Shown in pieces: positions 1 to 5,185 of a stretch of 14,095 nucleotides of DNA (the first letter of the stretch is position 1; the number at the start of each line of letters is the position of its first letter). This DNA is from CAZXLT01 sp964641545. GTDB taxonomy: Bacteria; Patescibacteriota; Saccharimonadia; Saccharimonadales; AWTP1-31. The notes beneath the pieces were generated by a model. That model searched no databases, was not told the DNA's origin, and was given only the letters and a program-made list of their open reading frames with translations. Where the stretch lies: positions 1-14,095 of the forward strand of contig CAZXLT010000016.1 in the NCBI GenBank assembly GCA_964641545.1, in the 5' to 3' direction. The position numbers were made by a program, and so were the translations under genes.

Positions 1-237
1 GTATAATTTCTCCTTGTTTGATAGCGTCAGGTCGCTTCTTAGGCAACTTCTCCATCACCTCATCACGGCTGATGTAGTGTTTTAGGATTTCGGTTTTGGC
101 TTTTAACTCTGTTTGTGCTAGAAGTTCTGCTTGCTGCATTAGCTCTGAATCAGATTTATCGGGCATAGTCCCAATCTTCCTTGCGCCCAAGATTGTCTGG
201 TGTAGCAGCTCCGTTAGTTTATCTGTTTGTTTGTTCA
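1..237 (-). CDS. Partial unknown phage protein (C-terminus off window)
   Basis: An open minus-strand frame starts at ATG 237 and runs 79 codons without a stop to the window edge, so the C-terminus is missing. AGGA seven bases upstream of the ATG is a fair ribosome site. The frame is also open upstream to a TTG at 298 that overlaps the TGA of the kinase/phosphatase gene and follows a G-rich stretch (about 302-310). That start would add an acidic Glu-rich extension of about 20 residues, and I cannot exclude it. The visible part is hydrophilic and probably helical, beginning MNKQTDKLTELLHQ, with no cysteines, membrane segment or motif I recognise. It is last in the RNA-repair gene string, and its function is unknown. 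Confidence 0.7.
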
Positions 238-294
238 TGGCTAGATCCTGTTCTTCATATTCACCTACCGGTTCGTCTTCTTCTGGGTTGTGTG

Positions 295-1425
295 TCAAAA
301 ATCCCCCTCTCCGACCTGTAATACCTTCAGGCCAAGCTCCCGCCACATCTTTACTACACGATCCCGGTCGTCTAACACAAACCGGACATTGTATCGTGGT
401 TTGATATATTTATCATAGATTTCTTTCTTCACATCAGTATCAGGGATCTGGTCTACCTGGCGCATATATAGCTCGTCATACGGGATGTGGTTGTCTTGGA
501 GCCATTGTCGCGTCTCAGCCTCACAGATAGGTCCCATACGACCAGAGACTATTATAATGTAATTGTCTGGGAAGTCAGTGTTAGGGTCCCTCTGAGCGTA
601 CTTACGGACAATCCCAGCTACTATCGGATCAACAACATCAGTTGATACCTTTGTGTAGTCATACGGCGATCGGTCAGTCATGTGTGCAAGGGTGCCGTCG
701 ATGTCTACGATTATACATGTTGGGAGGTCTGGGTTATGTGAGATTGACGTTTCCGGGTAGGTTTTGACATCTGTTACATGCGAGGACGAGGTCTTGGAGC
801 GTTGCTCCTTCGTACTTTGTGTGGTGTATAGAGAGTTTTCTAGTCTTTGTACCGCAGAGCTCACAACTGGTAAAATCTTTTCCTTCAGCCTCCCAGATTG
901 CTTGGACAATTCTGGTAATGTTGATATTACTGTCTCCAGCATTTCTTGGCATAATTTTTCACTTTCTGTTTTTATATCGGTGTATTGTGCGACATGCTTT
1001 TTCGGCTTTAGGAACGAGTTGTACATCGACTTTATTACCTTCTCACCAACACTATTCGCCCGTTCTGAGTCTCTTTTCAGGCACGTGCTTAGCGGGACGT
1101 CGGTGAAGTCTGCGATCTCAAACGTAGCAGACCATTGGTCGTCCTCTGTCGCCATCCTACGCAGGAACTCCTCATGTTTCGGCGCTAGGTTGGTGTCATC
1201 AACGATAACATCATAACCCTTAGACAGGTAGTAATTACATAATAGATTACGTATGTCAAGTATCTGCTTCTCGTTGTGTTTTGACCAGACGCCATTGTCA
1301 ACCATCGCCCGGAGGTCATCTTTGCTAATACGTTTGACTCGGCCGTTATTCATCTCTACTTGCTCTTTGGCCCATGTGGTTTTGCCACTGGCGGGCAAGC
1401 CTTTAGTCATTGTTAGCACTGCCAT
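295..1425 (-). CDS. pnkp: Polynucleotide kinase/3'-phosphatase (T4 Pnkp-like) with enlarged linker
   Basis: A 376-residue homologue of the T4 end-healing enzyme, which phosphorylates 5'-OH ends and removes 3'-phosphates of cleaved RNA or DNA so a ligase can seal them. The kinase domain (about 1-145) has P-loop GLPASGKT (9-16), SKDDLR (34-39, matching the T4 catalytic Asp and Arg), VDDTNL (76-81) and an Arg-rich lid near 118-122. The phosphatase domain (about 236-376) has the acyl-phosphatase motif DIDGT (241-245), R252 in DRSPYD, VSGR (293-296) and LDDR (351-354), and ends VGEGDF, like T4 ASGDF. T4 Pnkp is 301 residues. Here the stretch between MYNSF (134-138) and D241 is about 80 residues longer, and that excess coincides with an out-of-frame HNH reading frame (734-952). 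The start at 1425 has GGGAG eight bases upstream. It sits downstream of an RNA ligase gene, making a repair pair. Confidence 0.95.
   Translation of the reverse strand: MAVLTMTKGLPASGKTTWAKEQVEMNNGRVKRISKDDLRAMVDNGVWSKHNEKQILDIRNLLCNYYLSKGYDVIVDDTNLAPKHEEFLRRMATEDDQWSATFEIADFTDVPLSTCLKRDSERANSVGEKVIKSMYNSFLKPKKHVAQYTDIKTESEKLCQEMLETVISTLPELSKQSGRLKEKILPVVSSAVQRLENSLYTTQSTKEQRSKTSSSHVTDVKTYPETSISHNPDLPTCIIVDIDGTLAHMTDRSPYDYTKVSTDVVDPIVAGIVRKYAQRDPNTDFPDNYIIIVSGRMGPICEAETRQWLQDNHIPYDELYMRQVDQIPDTDVKKEIYDKYIKPRYNVRFVLDDRDRVVKMWRELGLKVLQVGEGDF
734..952 (-). CDS. Nested HNH endonuclease-like ORF inside pnkp (other frame)
   Basis: A 72-residue frame, offset from the kinase/phosphatase frame, starts at ATG 952 and ends at a TAA (734-736). 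An in-frame TGA lies just before the ATG, so the frame is self-contained. It reads as a compact Cys4 HNH domain: CELC (30-33), IHHTKYEGAT (42-51, the His-His of the motif), then DLVLACNRCQN (54-64) with Asn and the second CxxC. Such a spaced pattern of four Cys, His-His and Asn is very unlikely by chance in a shadow frame. It overlaps pnkp residues 158-231, the interdomain linker. The upstream AAAGTGA is only a weak ribosome site, so expression is unproven. It could be an expressed nested homing-type nuclease, a relic insertion now read through in another frame, or, less likely, a domain separated by paired indels. Confidence 0.6.
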   Translation of the reverse strand: MPRNAGDSNINITRIVQAIWEAEGKDFTSCELCGTKTRKLSIHHTKYEGATLQDLVLACNRCQNLPGNVNLT

Positions 1426-1470
1426 GCAATCTACTCCCTACTACTACTTTAGTTAATATTTTCATAACTC

Positions 1471-1728
1471 TTAAAATGGGATGTCGTCGAGGTTGATCGG
1501 CTCATCTTCTTCTTTCTTATCTGCGTTGATATTTTCTGATTTTTCCGCCAGGCTATCTCGGACAAGGGCATAGATCTGTATTAAGTCTGATAATATCTTC
1601 GGTACATCTTCTGGGTCGAGCTTAACGTCAGACCATGCTATGTTGAATTTTACCTTATCATCGGTGACGGTTACTTCCTTAATATAGTTCATCTTTTCAA
1701 TGTATACTGCTTTTTTACGATTAAACAT
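1471..1728 (-). CDS. Small acidic protein with SSB-like DDIPF C-terminal tip
   Basis: An 85-residue protein between the RNA ligase and pnkp genes. Its start overlaps the ligase 3' end by 8 bases and has a strong ribosome site (GGAGG, 9 bases before the ATG). The N-terminal half looks like a short beta-rich unit (residues 14-33), followed by an amphipathic helix (about 37-62) and an acidic, presumably disordered tail ending INLDDIPF. In bacterial SSB proteins the final DDIPF-type tip is the docking peptide for many DNA-repair partners, and the phage SSB in this window lacks it. The role here is unknown. By inference it could dock repair proteins or act with the RNA-repair enzymes. Met13 is an alternative start, but the SD favours 1728. 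Confidence 0.85.
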   Translation of the reverse strand: MFNRKKAVYIEKMNYIKEVTVTDDKVKFNIAWSDVKLDPEDVPKILSDLIQIYALVRDSLAEKSENINADKKEEDEPINLDDIPF

Positions 1729-2989
1729 CTTTCTGTTCCTCCTCTATGTCAACGACTTGTTCGTCGTTCATTTTAGTTTCATGTTGTAAGAAAATAGGGC
1801 TCTTGGCCTTCAGGATATACGGCGCGATGCCATCTACCCTGATACATACACCTTCATCTACGAGAGATTCTTCTGGGCCCAGTGGCAGAGCTTGTAGATA
1901 GCCCCCGTCGCGGTACCTTTTATCCATGAAGTCGTCGATGTGTTTCTTGAACTCAGCCATGCTAGTACGCCAGAGTTCAGGTACGGTTTTAATTCCTCTA
2001 TCTCGGCAGAACTCGATGGTCTGATCCCACGATAGGTCACAAATGACGCCCTGGTGGTTGACGAACGCAACTCGATATATATAGAGTTCACAAGTCTTCT
2101 CGGGTATTTGATACGTATAGTTCTTTTGAAGAGGGGAACCTTCAGCCGTCCATCCGACCAGCTCTCCGTATAGGATATAGCCTTCGGGGATAGTACCTTC
2201 GAGTTTCTTGCCTTCTTCAGTGTATATGTCACTTCCGTAGAAATGATTTTGATTGGGATTGTTGACATCTTTAATCACCTTTCGAGATCCGAACACGTAG
2301 TCGAATTCAGTCTCTGAGACTTTCACTCCAAGCCTCTTTAGGAGCTTTTCTACGGGCGATAGCTTGCGAGCTACGTATGTGTTCGCAATTCTAATAGAAG
2401 TCCCGTGTAGCTTCTGTGTGATGTACACAAGGGCATTGTCGGGGATTACGTCCACGTTGCGGAAGTAGTTATCGGTATCGTAGTGGTTTGGTAAGAATTT
2501 CGTGTCAACACGGACGAACTTGTCTTTGTTCTTCTCAACCCGGCGCTCGGCGTAAGTCTTCTTGACCACGTATTTCTTACATATCTCATGTTCCCCGAGT
2601 TTGTCAAATGTATCACCTTCTTTGAGGTCTTCCCAACCCTTTATATAGGACAGGCTTTCAATCGGTAGCCATAAGCAATCTGAGCGATGCCCGCGGAACT
2701 TTACGGCTCGAACTCTACGGTTATCTTCAAGGTAGCCTTTTTTTGATTCGTCGCCATTAAGGTCGCTGTGCCGGTATAGATTGTTGGTTTTTGTATATTC
2801 GTCACTAAGCTGTGTTTCGGCTGGGAATACAACTCCCATGGTCCCGGGGGCAGTATCTTTTCCAACAACGGCCTGAAGTCCGAATAAGACTGTACCGCAG
2901 ACGTTATCGCATCCTTGGAGCTCGTGCGTTTCATTGATCTTGACCACGGTAGCTGCATAGTTTTTATTCTCCGGTTCTGTTAAGTGCAT
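1721..2989 (-). CDS. ATP-dependent RNA ligase (DraRnl/Rnl5-like)
   Basis: A 422-residue nucleotidyltransferase-fold ligase. Visible motifs are KLHGTS (193-198; K193 the predicted AMP-accepting lysine, motif I), VFGSRK (232-237, motif III), YGELVGW (274-280, motif IIIa), DEGVCIRV (378-385, motif IV) and LKAKSP (393-398, motif V). About 180 residues precede motif I, which fits the N-terminal OB-like domain of the Deinococcus DraRnl (Rnl5) family rather than T4 Rnl1. It is somewhat longer than that family's type member. It should join 3'-OH and 5'-phosphate RNA ends, the products of the neighbouring kinase/phosphatase, as in phage repair of tRNA or other RNA cut by host nucleases. The start has AGGAG five bases upstream and lies inside the preceding 57-residue gene. 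Its subfamily is inferred from motif layout only. Confidence 0.88.
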   Translation of the reverse strand: MHLTEPENKNYAATVVKINETHELQGCDNVCGTVLFGLQAVVGKDTAPGTMGVVFPAETQLSDEYTKTNNLYRHSDLNGDESKKGYLEDNRRVRAVKFRGHRSDCLWLPIESLSYIKGWEDLKEGDTFDKLGEHEICKKYVVKKTYAERRVEKNKDKFVRVDTKFLPNHYDTDNYFRNVDVIPDNALVYITQKLHGTSIRIANTYVARKLSPVEKLLKRLGVKVSETEFDYVFGSRKVIKDVNNPNQNHFYGSDIYTEEGKKLEGTIPEGYILYGELVGWTAEGSPLQKNYTYQIPEKTCELYIYRVAFVNHQGVICDLSWDQTIEFCRDRGIKTVPELWRTSMAEFKKHIDDFMDKRYRDGGYLQALPLGPEESLVDEGVCIRVDGIAPYILKAKSPIFLQHETKMNDEQVVDIEEEQKDV

Positions 2990-3137
2990 ATTGGCTCCTA
3001 AAGTGCTTCTCTATTTTAGTGTATAATAAATACTTTGAATGGGAACTCTCGTCTACGTTCTTGCGCGGGTCTTGGTATCGTACATGTGCCACCCATCCTT
3101 GTGGCCAACGTACAATCACTACTGACTCAGGCTGCAT
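2964..3137 (-). CDS. Small unknown protein, 57 residues
   Basis: A short minus-strand gene starting at ATG 3137, inside the last codons of the MazG-like gene (whose TGA is 3127-3129), and ending at TAA 2964-2966, 26 bases into the ligase gene. Overlap at both ends is the usual arrangement in this operon. The sequence has a Trp/Val-rich, probably beta-stranded N-terminal part containing VVIVRWPQGWVAHVRYQDPR (residues 6-25), followed by a basic helical segment rich in Tyr, Lys and His. The alternating hydrophobic pattern looks like a folded protein, not a random frame. I do not recognise the family. It fills what would otherwise be a 130-base gap upstream of the ligase. Expression probably depends on translational coupling, as no strong ribosome site is seen. 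Confidence 0.65.
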   Translation of the reverse strand: MQPESVVIVRWPQGWVAHVRYQDPRKNVDESSHSKYLLYTKIEKHFRSQYALNRTGE

Positions 3138-3360
3138 CTTCTTCGGTGCCTAGTTCTACGCCAGATTCTTGGATCTGTTGTTTGAGGGTTAATAAATAAA
3201 CAACCTGATCTATGGCCTCGTCCAGCGCCATATCAATCAGGCCTTTTTTCTCCCATAGCTTACCACCGTGTTCTTCAACGCCGGCTTTGTATTTATTTGC
3301 TATTAGGAACTCAGCTTGGCGAATAATATCGCTAAGATGTTGGGAATGTTCATCTTTCAT
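3127..3360 (-). CDS. MazG-like all-alpha NTP pyrophosphohydrolase-type protein
   Basis: A 77-residue helical protein. KYKAGVEEHGGKLWEKKG (residues 23-40) followed by LDEAIDQVVYLLTLKQQI (46-63) has the look of small phage MazG-like proteins. In that fold, Glu/Asp residues from paired helices bind magnesium and hydrolyse nucleoside triphosphates to monophosphates. Visible candidates are Glu29-Glu30 and Glu48/Asp51. It is much shorter than full MazG and close to the size of one helical unit. The start is firm: AAAGGAG lies just upstream of ATG 3360. It is the first gene after the structured 313-base gap and overlaps the following 57-residue gene. Nucleotide-pool cleaning is the family role; activity is inferred. 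Confidence 0.7.
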   Translation of the reverse strand: MKDEHSQHLSDIIRQAEFLIANKYKAGVEEHGGKLWEKKGLIDMALDEAIDQVVYLLTLKQQIQESGVELGTEEDAA

Positions 3361-3673
3361 ATTTTCTCCTTTTAAGAGTATTTTTTGTGTGGTTTAGTGT
3401 GTATGGTGCTAGTAGCAAGCGTAGTCACGAACCTACATGAGATTTGCAGTAACAGAAGTCATTCCTCTGCTAAGCGTTCGCCCTCTTGCCTAGAGTTACT
3501 TTGACTAGTATTTCGCTCTAGCTGTATCTAACGGGTCTCATGGGCCTAGTTACTACCAGCACTACTACACACTATGCGAAGAGTCCTGCCCCCTCTCGCA
3601 AAAGAGGCACGACCTAGTCTCCACCACCATCTTACATTATTTTAAGGTAAACACAAGCACTTATGCACAGGTT
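3361..3673. other. Gene-free, structured intergenic region (candidate ncRNA, leader or origin element)
   Basis: A 313-base gap without a credible gene in an otherwise overlapping gene string. It contains a long-range stem pairing 3396-3415 with 3553-3573 (8, 6 and 4 base pairs separated by small internal loops). Inside is a second exact 7-base pairing, CATGAGA (3436-3442) with TCTCATG (3536-3542). Within that are a 6-bp hairpin, CTAGAG (3490-3495) with CTCTAG (3516-3521), carrying an inner TACT/AGTA step, and GCAG (3446-3449) with CTGC (3467-3470). A separate hairpin, CCTCT/AGAGG (3592-3607), lies on the lysin side. One pairing needs G-U on the plus strand but would be A-C on the minus strand, slightly favouring plus-strand RNA; co-transcription with neighbours would be minus. 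No tRNA or known riboswitch was recognised. Confidence 0.55.
3661..3669 (+). promoter_or_regulatory. DnaA-box-like 9-mer TTATGCACA
   Basis: Matches the general DnaA-box pattern TTATNCACA. It sits at the edge of the structured gap, next to an AT-rich stretch (3633-3656), just beyond the lysin stop codon. A single 9-mer can be chance; its position is the reason to list it. Confidence 0.35.
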
Positions 3674-4309
3674 CTACCACCAATTATTTGCCAGCCAGAA
3701 GTTGTACGCTGCTTCCCAGCTTCCGTATCTATTCATGGCGTACTCGGTAAAGAACGCATCTTGACAAGCAAAATCAGCGCCGCAAGGCAGTTTCGTGCCA
3801 GGGCAAGCCTGACCAATACCCCGACAGCCTATACTATTAACTGCTTCAGGTCGGCATCCCGACTCGTGGGAGTATATGAAATCCTTGTACTTGTTACCGG
3901 TGTTACAGCCAGGGCTAGACGCTGGAGCTTGCGTAGGGGCTTCTGGAGCCTCTTCTGCGTACACAGTGGCAGCATTACGCTTAGCCTGTAGCTCACGCTT
4001 GGTTTTCTCTACTTCTTCATTGAGCTTCTTGATCTTCTCAAGACGCTTCTTCTTGTCTTTTTCGGTTTCTTGTTTGTGGTTGTCGTACTCATCTCGGATC
4101 AGGTCTAATTGTTTAGAGGTCTGTTCGAGTTTGCTTTCTAGTAATACTCTTTGCTTGGCATCATAGGTATGTGGCTCGATCTGTATGTAAAGGGCTGTGG
4201 CCAAAATAACTATGACGAAAGCTATGCCTAACTTGCGAAGAGTAGTTTTCTTTGTCTGTTTCAAAGGCGGTTTCCGAAGAAACCTGTGTTTCCTGTTTAA
4301 GTCTACCAC
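3674..4309 (-). CDS. Membrane-anchored coiled-coil lytic transglycosylase (endolysin candidate)
   Basis: A 211-residue protein with a basic cytoplasmic N-terminus (1-26), one membrane helix (about 27-43), a long charged coiled coil (about 50-112), an Ala/Pro/Glu linker (117-133) and a C-terminal transglycosylase-like domain (135-211). That domain has the SHESG motif (147-151), E149 being the likely catalytic acid, NSIGCRGIGQACPG (158-171) and a Tyr/Trp-rich end. Its six cysteines (135, 152, 162, 169, 176, 182) suggest disulfides and thus action outside the membrane. The likely role is cleaving peptidoglycan, either as a signal-anchor lysin or a structural/entry hydrolase. Placement directly after a holin-like gene favours lysis. 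The start is odd: only GTG 4309 is available before an in-frame stop, with no SD and a TATAAT (4313-4318) immediately upstream. Confidence 0.8.
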   Translation of the reverse strand: MVDLNRKHRFLRKPPLKQTKKTTLRKLGIAFVIVILATALYIQIEPHTYDAKQRVLLESKLEQTSKQLDLIRDEYDNHKQETEKDKKKRLEKIKKLNEEVEKTKRELQAKRNAATVYAEEAPEAPTQAPASSPGCNTGNKYKDFIYSHESGCRPEAVNSIGCRGIGQACPGTKLPCGADFACQDAFFTEYAMNRYGSWEAAYNFWLANNWW

Positions 4310-4332
4310 TACATTATACCATAAAGATTATG

Positions 4333-4503
4333 CTAAAGCACTTCTTTTAGTAAAAATGCGACACTCACTACGGCAACCGGGTAAACGATTGTAGGGTCAA
4401 CTCCACTAAGCAAGTGGATGAGCCCAGCTACTGCCAACACAGCCAGCCCTAGCCTCGCCACCCATAGAGCGATGAAGTTTGTTGCTTTTTCTGCCTTTGT
4501 CAT
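4333..4503 (-). CDS. Two-helix small membrane protein, holin candidate
   Basis: A 56-residue protein starting MTKAEK at ATG 4503, chosen because AAAGGAG lies just upstream; a longer frame to 4572 has no such site and would overlap the promoter. It has a short charged N-terminus, then two hydrophobic segments (about 11-32 and 37-53) joined by a short turn, SGVDPT, and ends in KEVL. The size and two-helix hairpin topology fit a class II holin, and the lysin gene follows 23 bases later. Such proteins permeabilise the cytoplasmic membrane at the end of infection. Small holins share little sequence, so the call rests on topology and neighbourhood. It is the first gene after its own sigma70-type promoter. 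Confidence 0.6.
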   Translation of the reverse strand: MTKAEKATNFIALWVARLGLAVLAVAGLIHLLSGVDPTIVYPVAVVSVAFLLKEVL

Positions 4504-4530
4504 GGTTTCTCCTTTTTTAATGACTCTACT

Positions 4531-4560
4531 AGGATAGCATAACAAGCATAAGCATGTCAA
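4531..4560 (-). promoter_or_regulatory. Sigma70-type promoter for lysis/RNA-repair block
   Basis: On the minus strand TTGACA (4560-4555), an 18-base spacer and TATCCT (4536-4531), with TG one base before the -10 (extended -10). Transcription would begin near 4524, about 20 bases before the holin start codon. The -35 is a perfect match; the -10 is 4 of 6. Confidence 0.75.
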
Positions 4561-4568
4561 GACTTTTA

Positions 4569-4733
4569 TCACCTCTCCAGAGGTAGCTCGTTGAATATTG
4601 GCTTAAGGAACACTTTATGCTCAGGGCATTTCCCCGGTTGTTCCCATATCCTCAAACATTTCGAGCACCTCCAGCCGTGGATCGCTCTCGGTCCCCGGGG
4701 TTTTTCCGGCCTGTAACGCTTTGATTTTGCCAT
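4569..4733 (-). CDS. Small CxxC/CxxH putative zinc-binding protein overlapping ninG 3' end
   Basis: A 54-residue frame starting at ATG 4733 with a very good ribosome site (AAAGGAG, 7 bases spacing), and ending at TGA 4569-4571, 50 bases beyond the ninG stop. It is out of frame with ninG for 113 bases. The N-terminus is basic (MAKSKRYRPEKPRGPR), followed by GWRCSKCLRIWEQPGKCPEH (20-39) and a hydrophobic end, VFLKPIFNELPLER. The C23-C26-C36-H39 spacing suggests a small zinc knuckle. The strong SD, which has no other obvious purpose, argues that the gene is real and that the ninG C-terminal extension is dual-coding. Family and function are unknown; nucleic-acid binding is a guess from the basic region and zinc pattern. 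Confidence 0.72.
   Translation of the reverse strand: MAKSKRYRPEKPRGPRAIHGWRCSKCLRIWEQPGKCPEHKVFLKPIFNELPLER
4571..4584. repeat. 14-bp inverted repeat ACCTCT-CC-AGAGGT
   Basis: Six-base arms with a two-base centre, 10 bases upstream of the -35 box of the lysis promoter and inside the end of the 54-residue gene. It could be an operator for that promoter. No T-tract follows, so it is not an intrinsic terminator. Confidence 0.45.
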
Positions 4734-5157
4734 TATAGTACTCCTTTAGCTCTGTCAGCTCTTCTCGTGTCCACTTCTTTGGCCCGGCAATGGCTTCCAG
4801 ATCATCAAGTCCGCTTCTTCCAAGCTTTTTTTCCAGCCCTCTAAAGTAGCCCCGGAGATTTGCGTGTAAGAAACGGTTACATCGGTGGCATTGGGCGTGT
4901 ATGTTTCTCTCGTCAAAACGAGTCGAGGAAACAGTCGTTGGTATATAGTGGCCACCATCAAGCTGTTCGTAACTAAACCACTTTCCACATGATATACAAG
5001 CTGCTCCACCATTTCCATCACAGTCCCGTAGTCTTGCATACTTATTCGCCAGATCCTGTACTGACTTCTTCAGCTTCGGCAATGGCTGCGAGGAGCGCGG
5101 CTTCAGCGGCCGCGTAGGCTTCTTCTTCAAGTTTTTCAAGGGCTTTTTGTTTGGCAT
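4621..5157 (-). CDS. ninG: NinG/Rap-type recombination endonuclease
   Basis: A 178-residue protein. The core (about 32-133) matches the lambda NinG (Rap) family: CISCGKW (54-60), DGGHYIP (67-73), RFDERNIHAQCHRCN (80-94) and KKWTREELTELKEYY (127-141). The CxxC pair and QCxxCN together with GGHY form a Cys4 HNH-like metal site. In lambda, Rap nicks branched recombination intermediates and promotes RecBCD-pathway recombination. The N-terminal 30 residues are very basic (repeated Lys/Pro) and the C-terminal 30 are unlike the family. Both extensions are dual-coding: the 5' end overlaps a 47-residue acidic frame and the 3' end a 54-residue zinc-like frame. The ribosome site at 5157 is weak, so translation may be coupled to the upstream small gene. 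Confidence 0.88.
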   Translation of the reverse strand: MPNKKPLKNLKKKPTRPLKPRSSQPLPKLKKSVQDLANKYARLRDCDGNGGAACISCGKWFSYEQLDGGHYIPTTVSSTRFDERNIHAQCHRCNRFLHANLRGYFRGLEKKLGRSGLDDLEAIAGPKKWTREELTELKEYYNGKIKALQAGKTPGTESDPRLEVLEMFEDMGTTGEMP

Positions 5158-5185
5158 TGTTTACTTCTTGTGTTTTATTTTTCAT
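5042..5185 (-). CDS. Small acidic Ala/Glu-rich helical protein overlapping ninG 5' end
   Basis: A 47-residue frame whose ATG (5185-5183) shares one base with the TGA of the upstream gene (TGATG coupling), preceded by GGCGGAG. It ends at TAA 5042-5044, overlapping ninG out of frame for 116 bases. After MKNKTQEVNN it is almost wholly Ala/Glu/Leu (residues 12-41) and should form one long acidic helix. ninG in the same stretch encodes a very basic Lys/Pro-rich tail. The start context is better than that of ninG. The function is unknown. It could be a real helical peptide, or mainly a coupling device delivering ribosomes to the ninG start. Confidence 0.55.
   Translation of the reverse strand: MKNKTQEVNNAKQKALEKLEEEAYAAAEAALLAAIAEAEEVSTGSGE

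Noticed and set aside
764..1216. 150-codon plus frame antisense to pnkp
   Set aside because: No start signal; composition is that of a shadow of a well-supported gene.
1858..2268. 136-codon minus frame within the ligase gene
   Set aside because: No motif, Ser/Arg-rich shadow composition and no SD; unlike the nested HNH frame it has no family signature.
3361..3673. tRNA, tmRNA, hammerhead or group I intron in the structured gap
   Set aside because: No T-loop/anticodon pair, no CUGANGA...GAAA core, no group I P/Q/R/S elements, and no interrupted coding exons on either side.
4504..4572. Extended 79-residue version of the holin-like protein starting at 4572
   Set aside because: The extra N-terminus would be translated from sequence upstream of the predicted transcript start and through the promoter; the AAAGGAG before 4503 fixes the shorter start.
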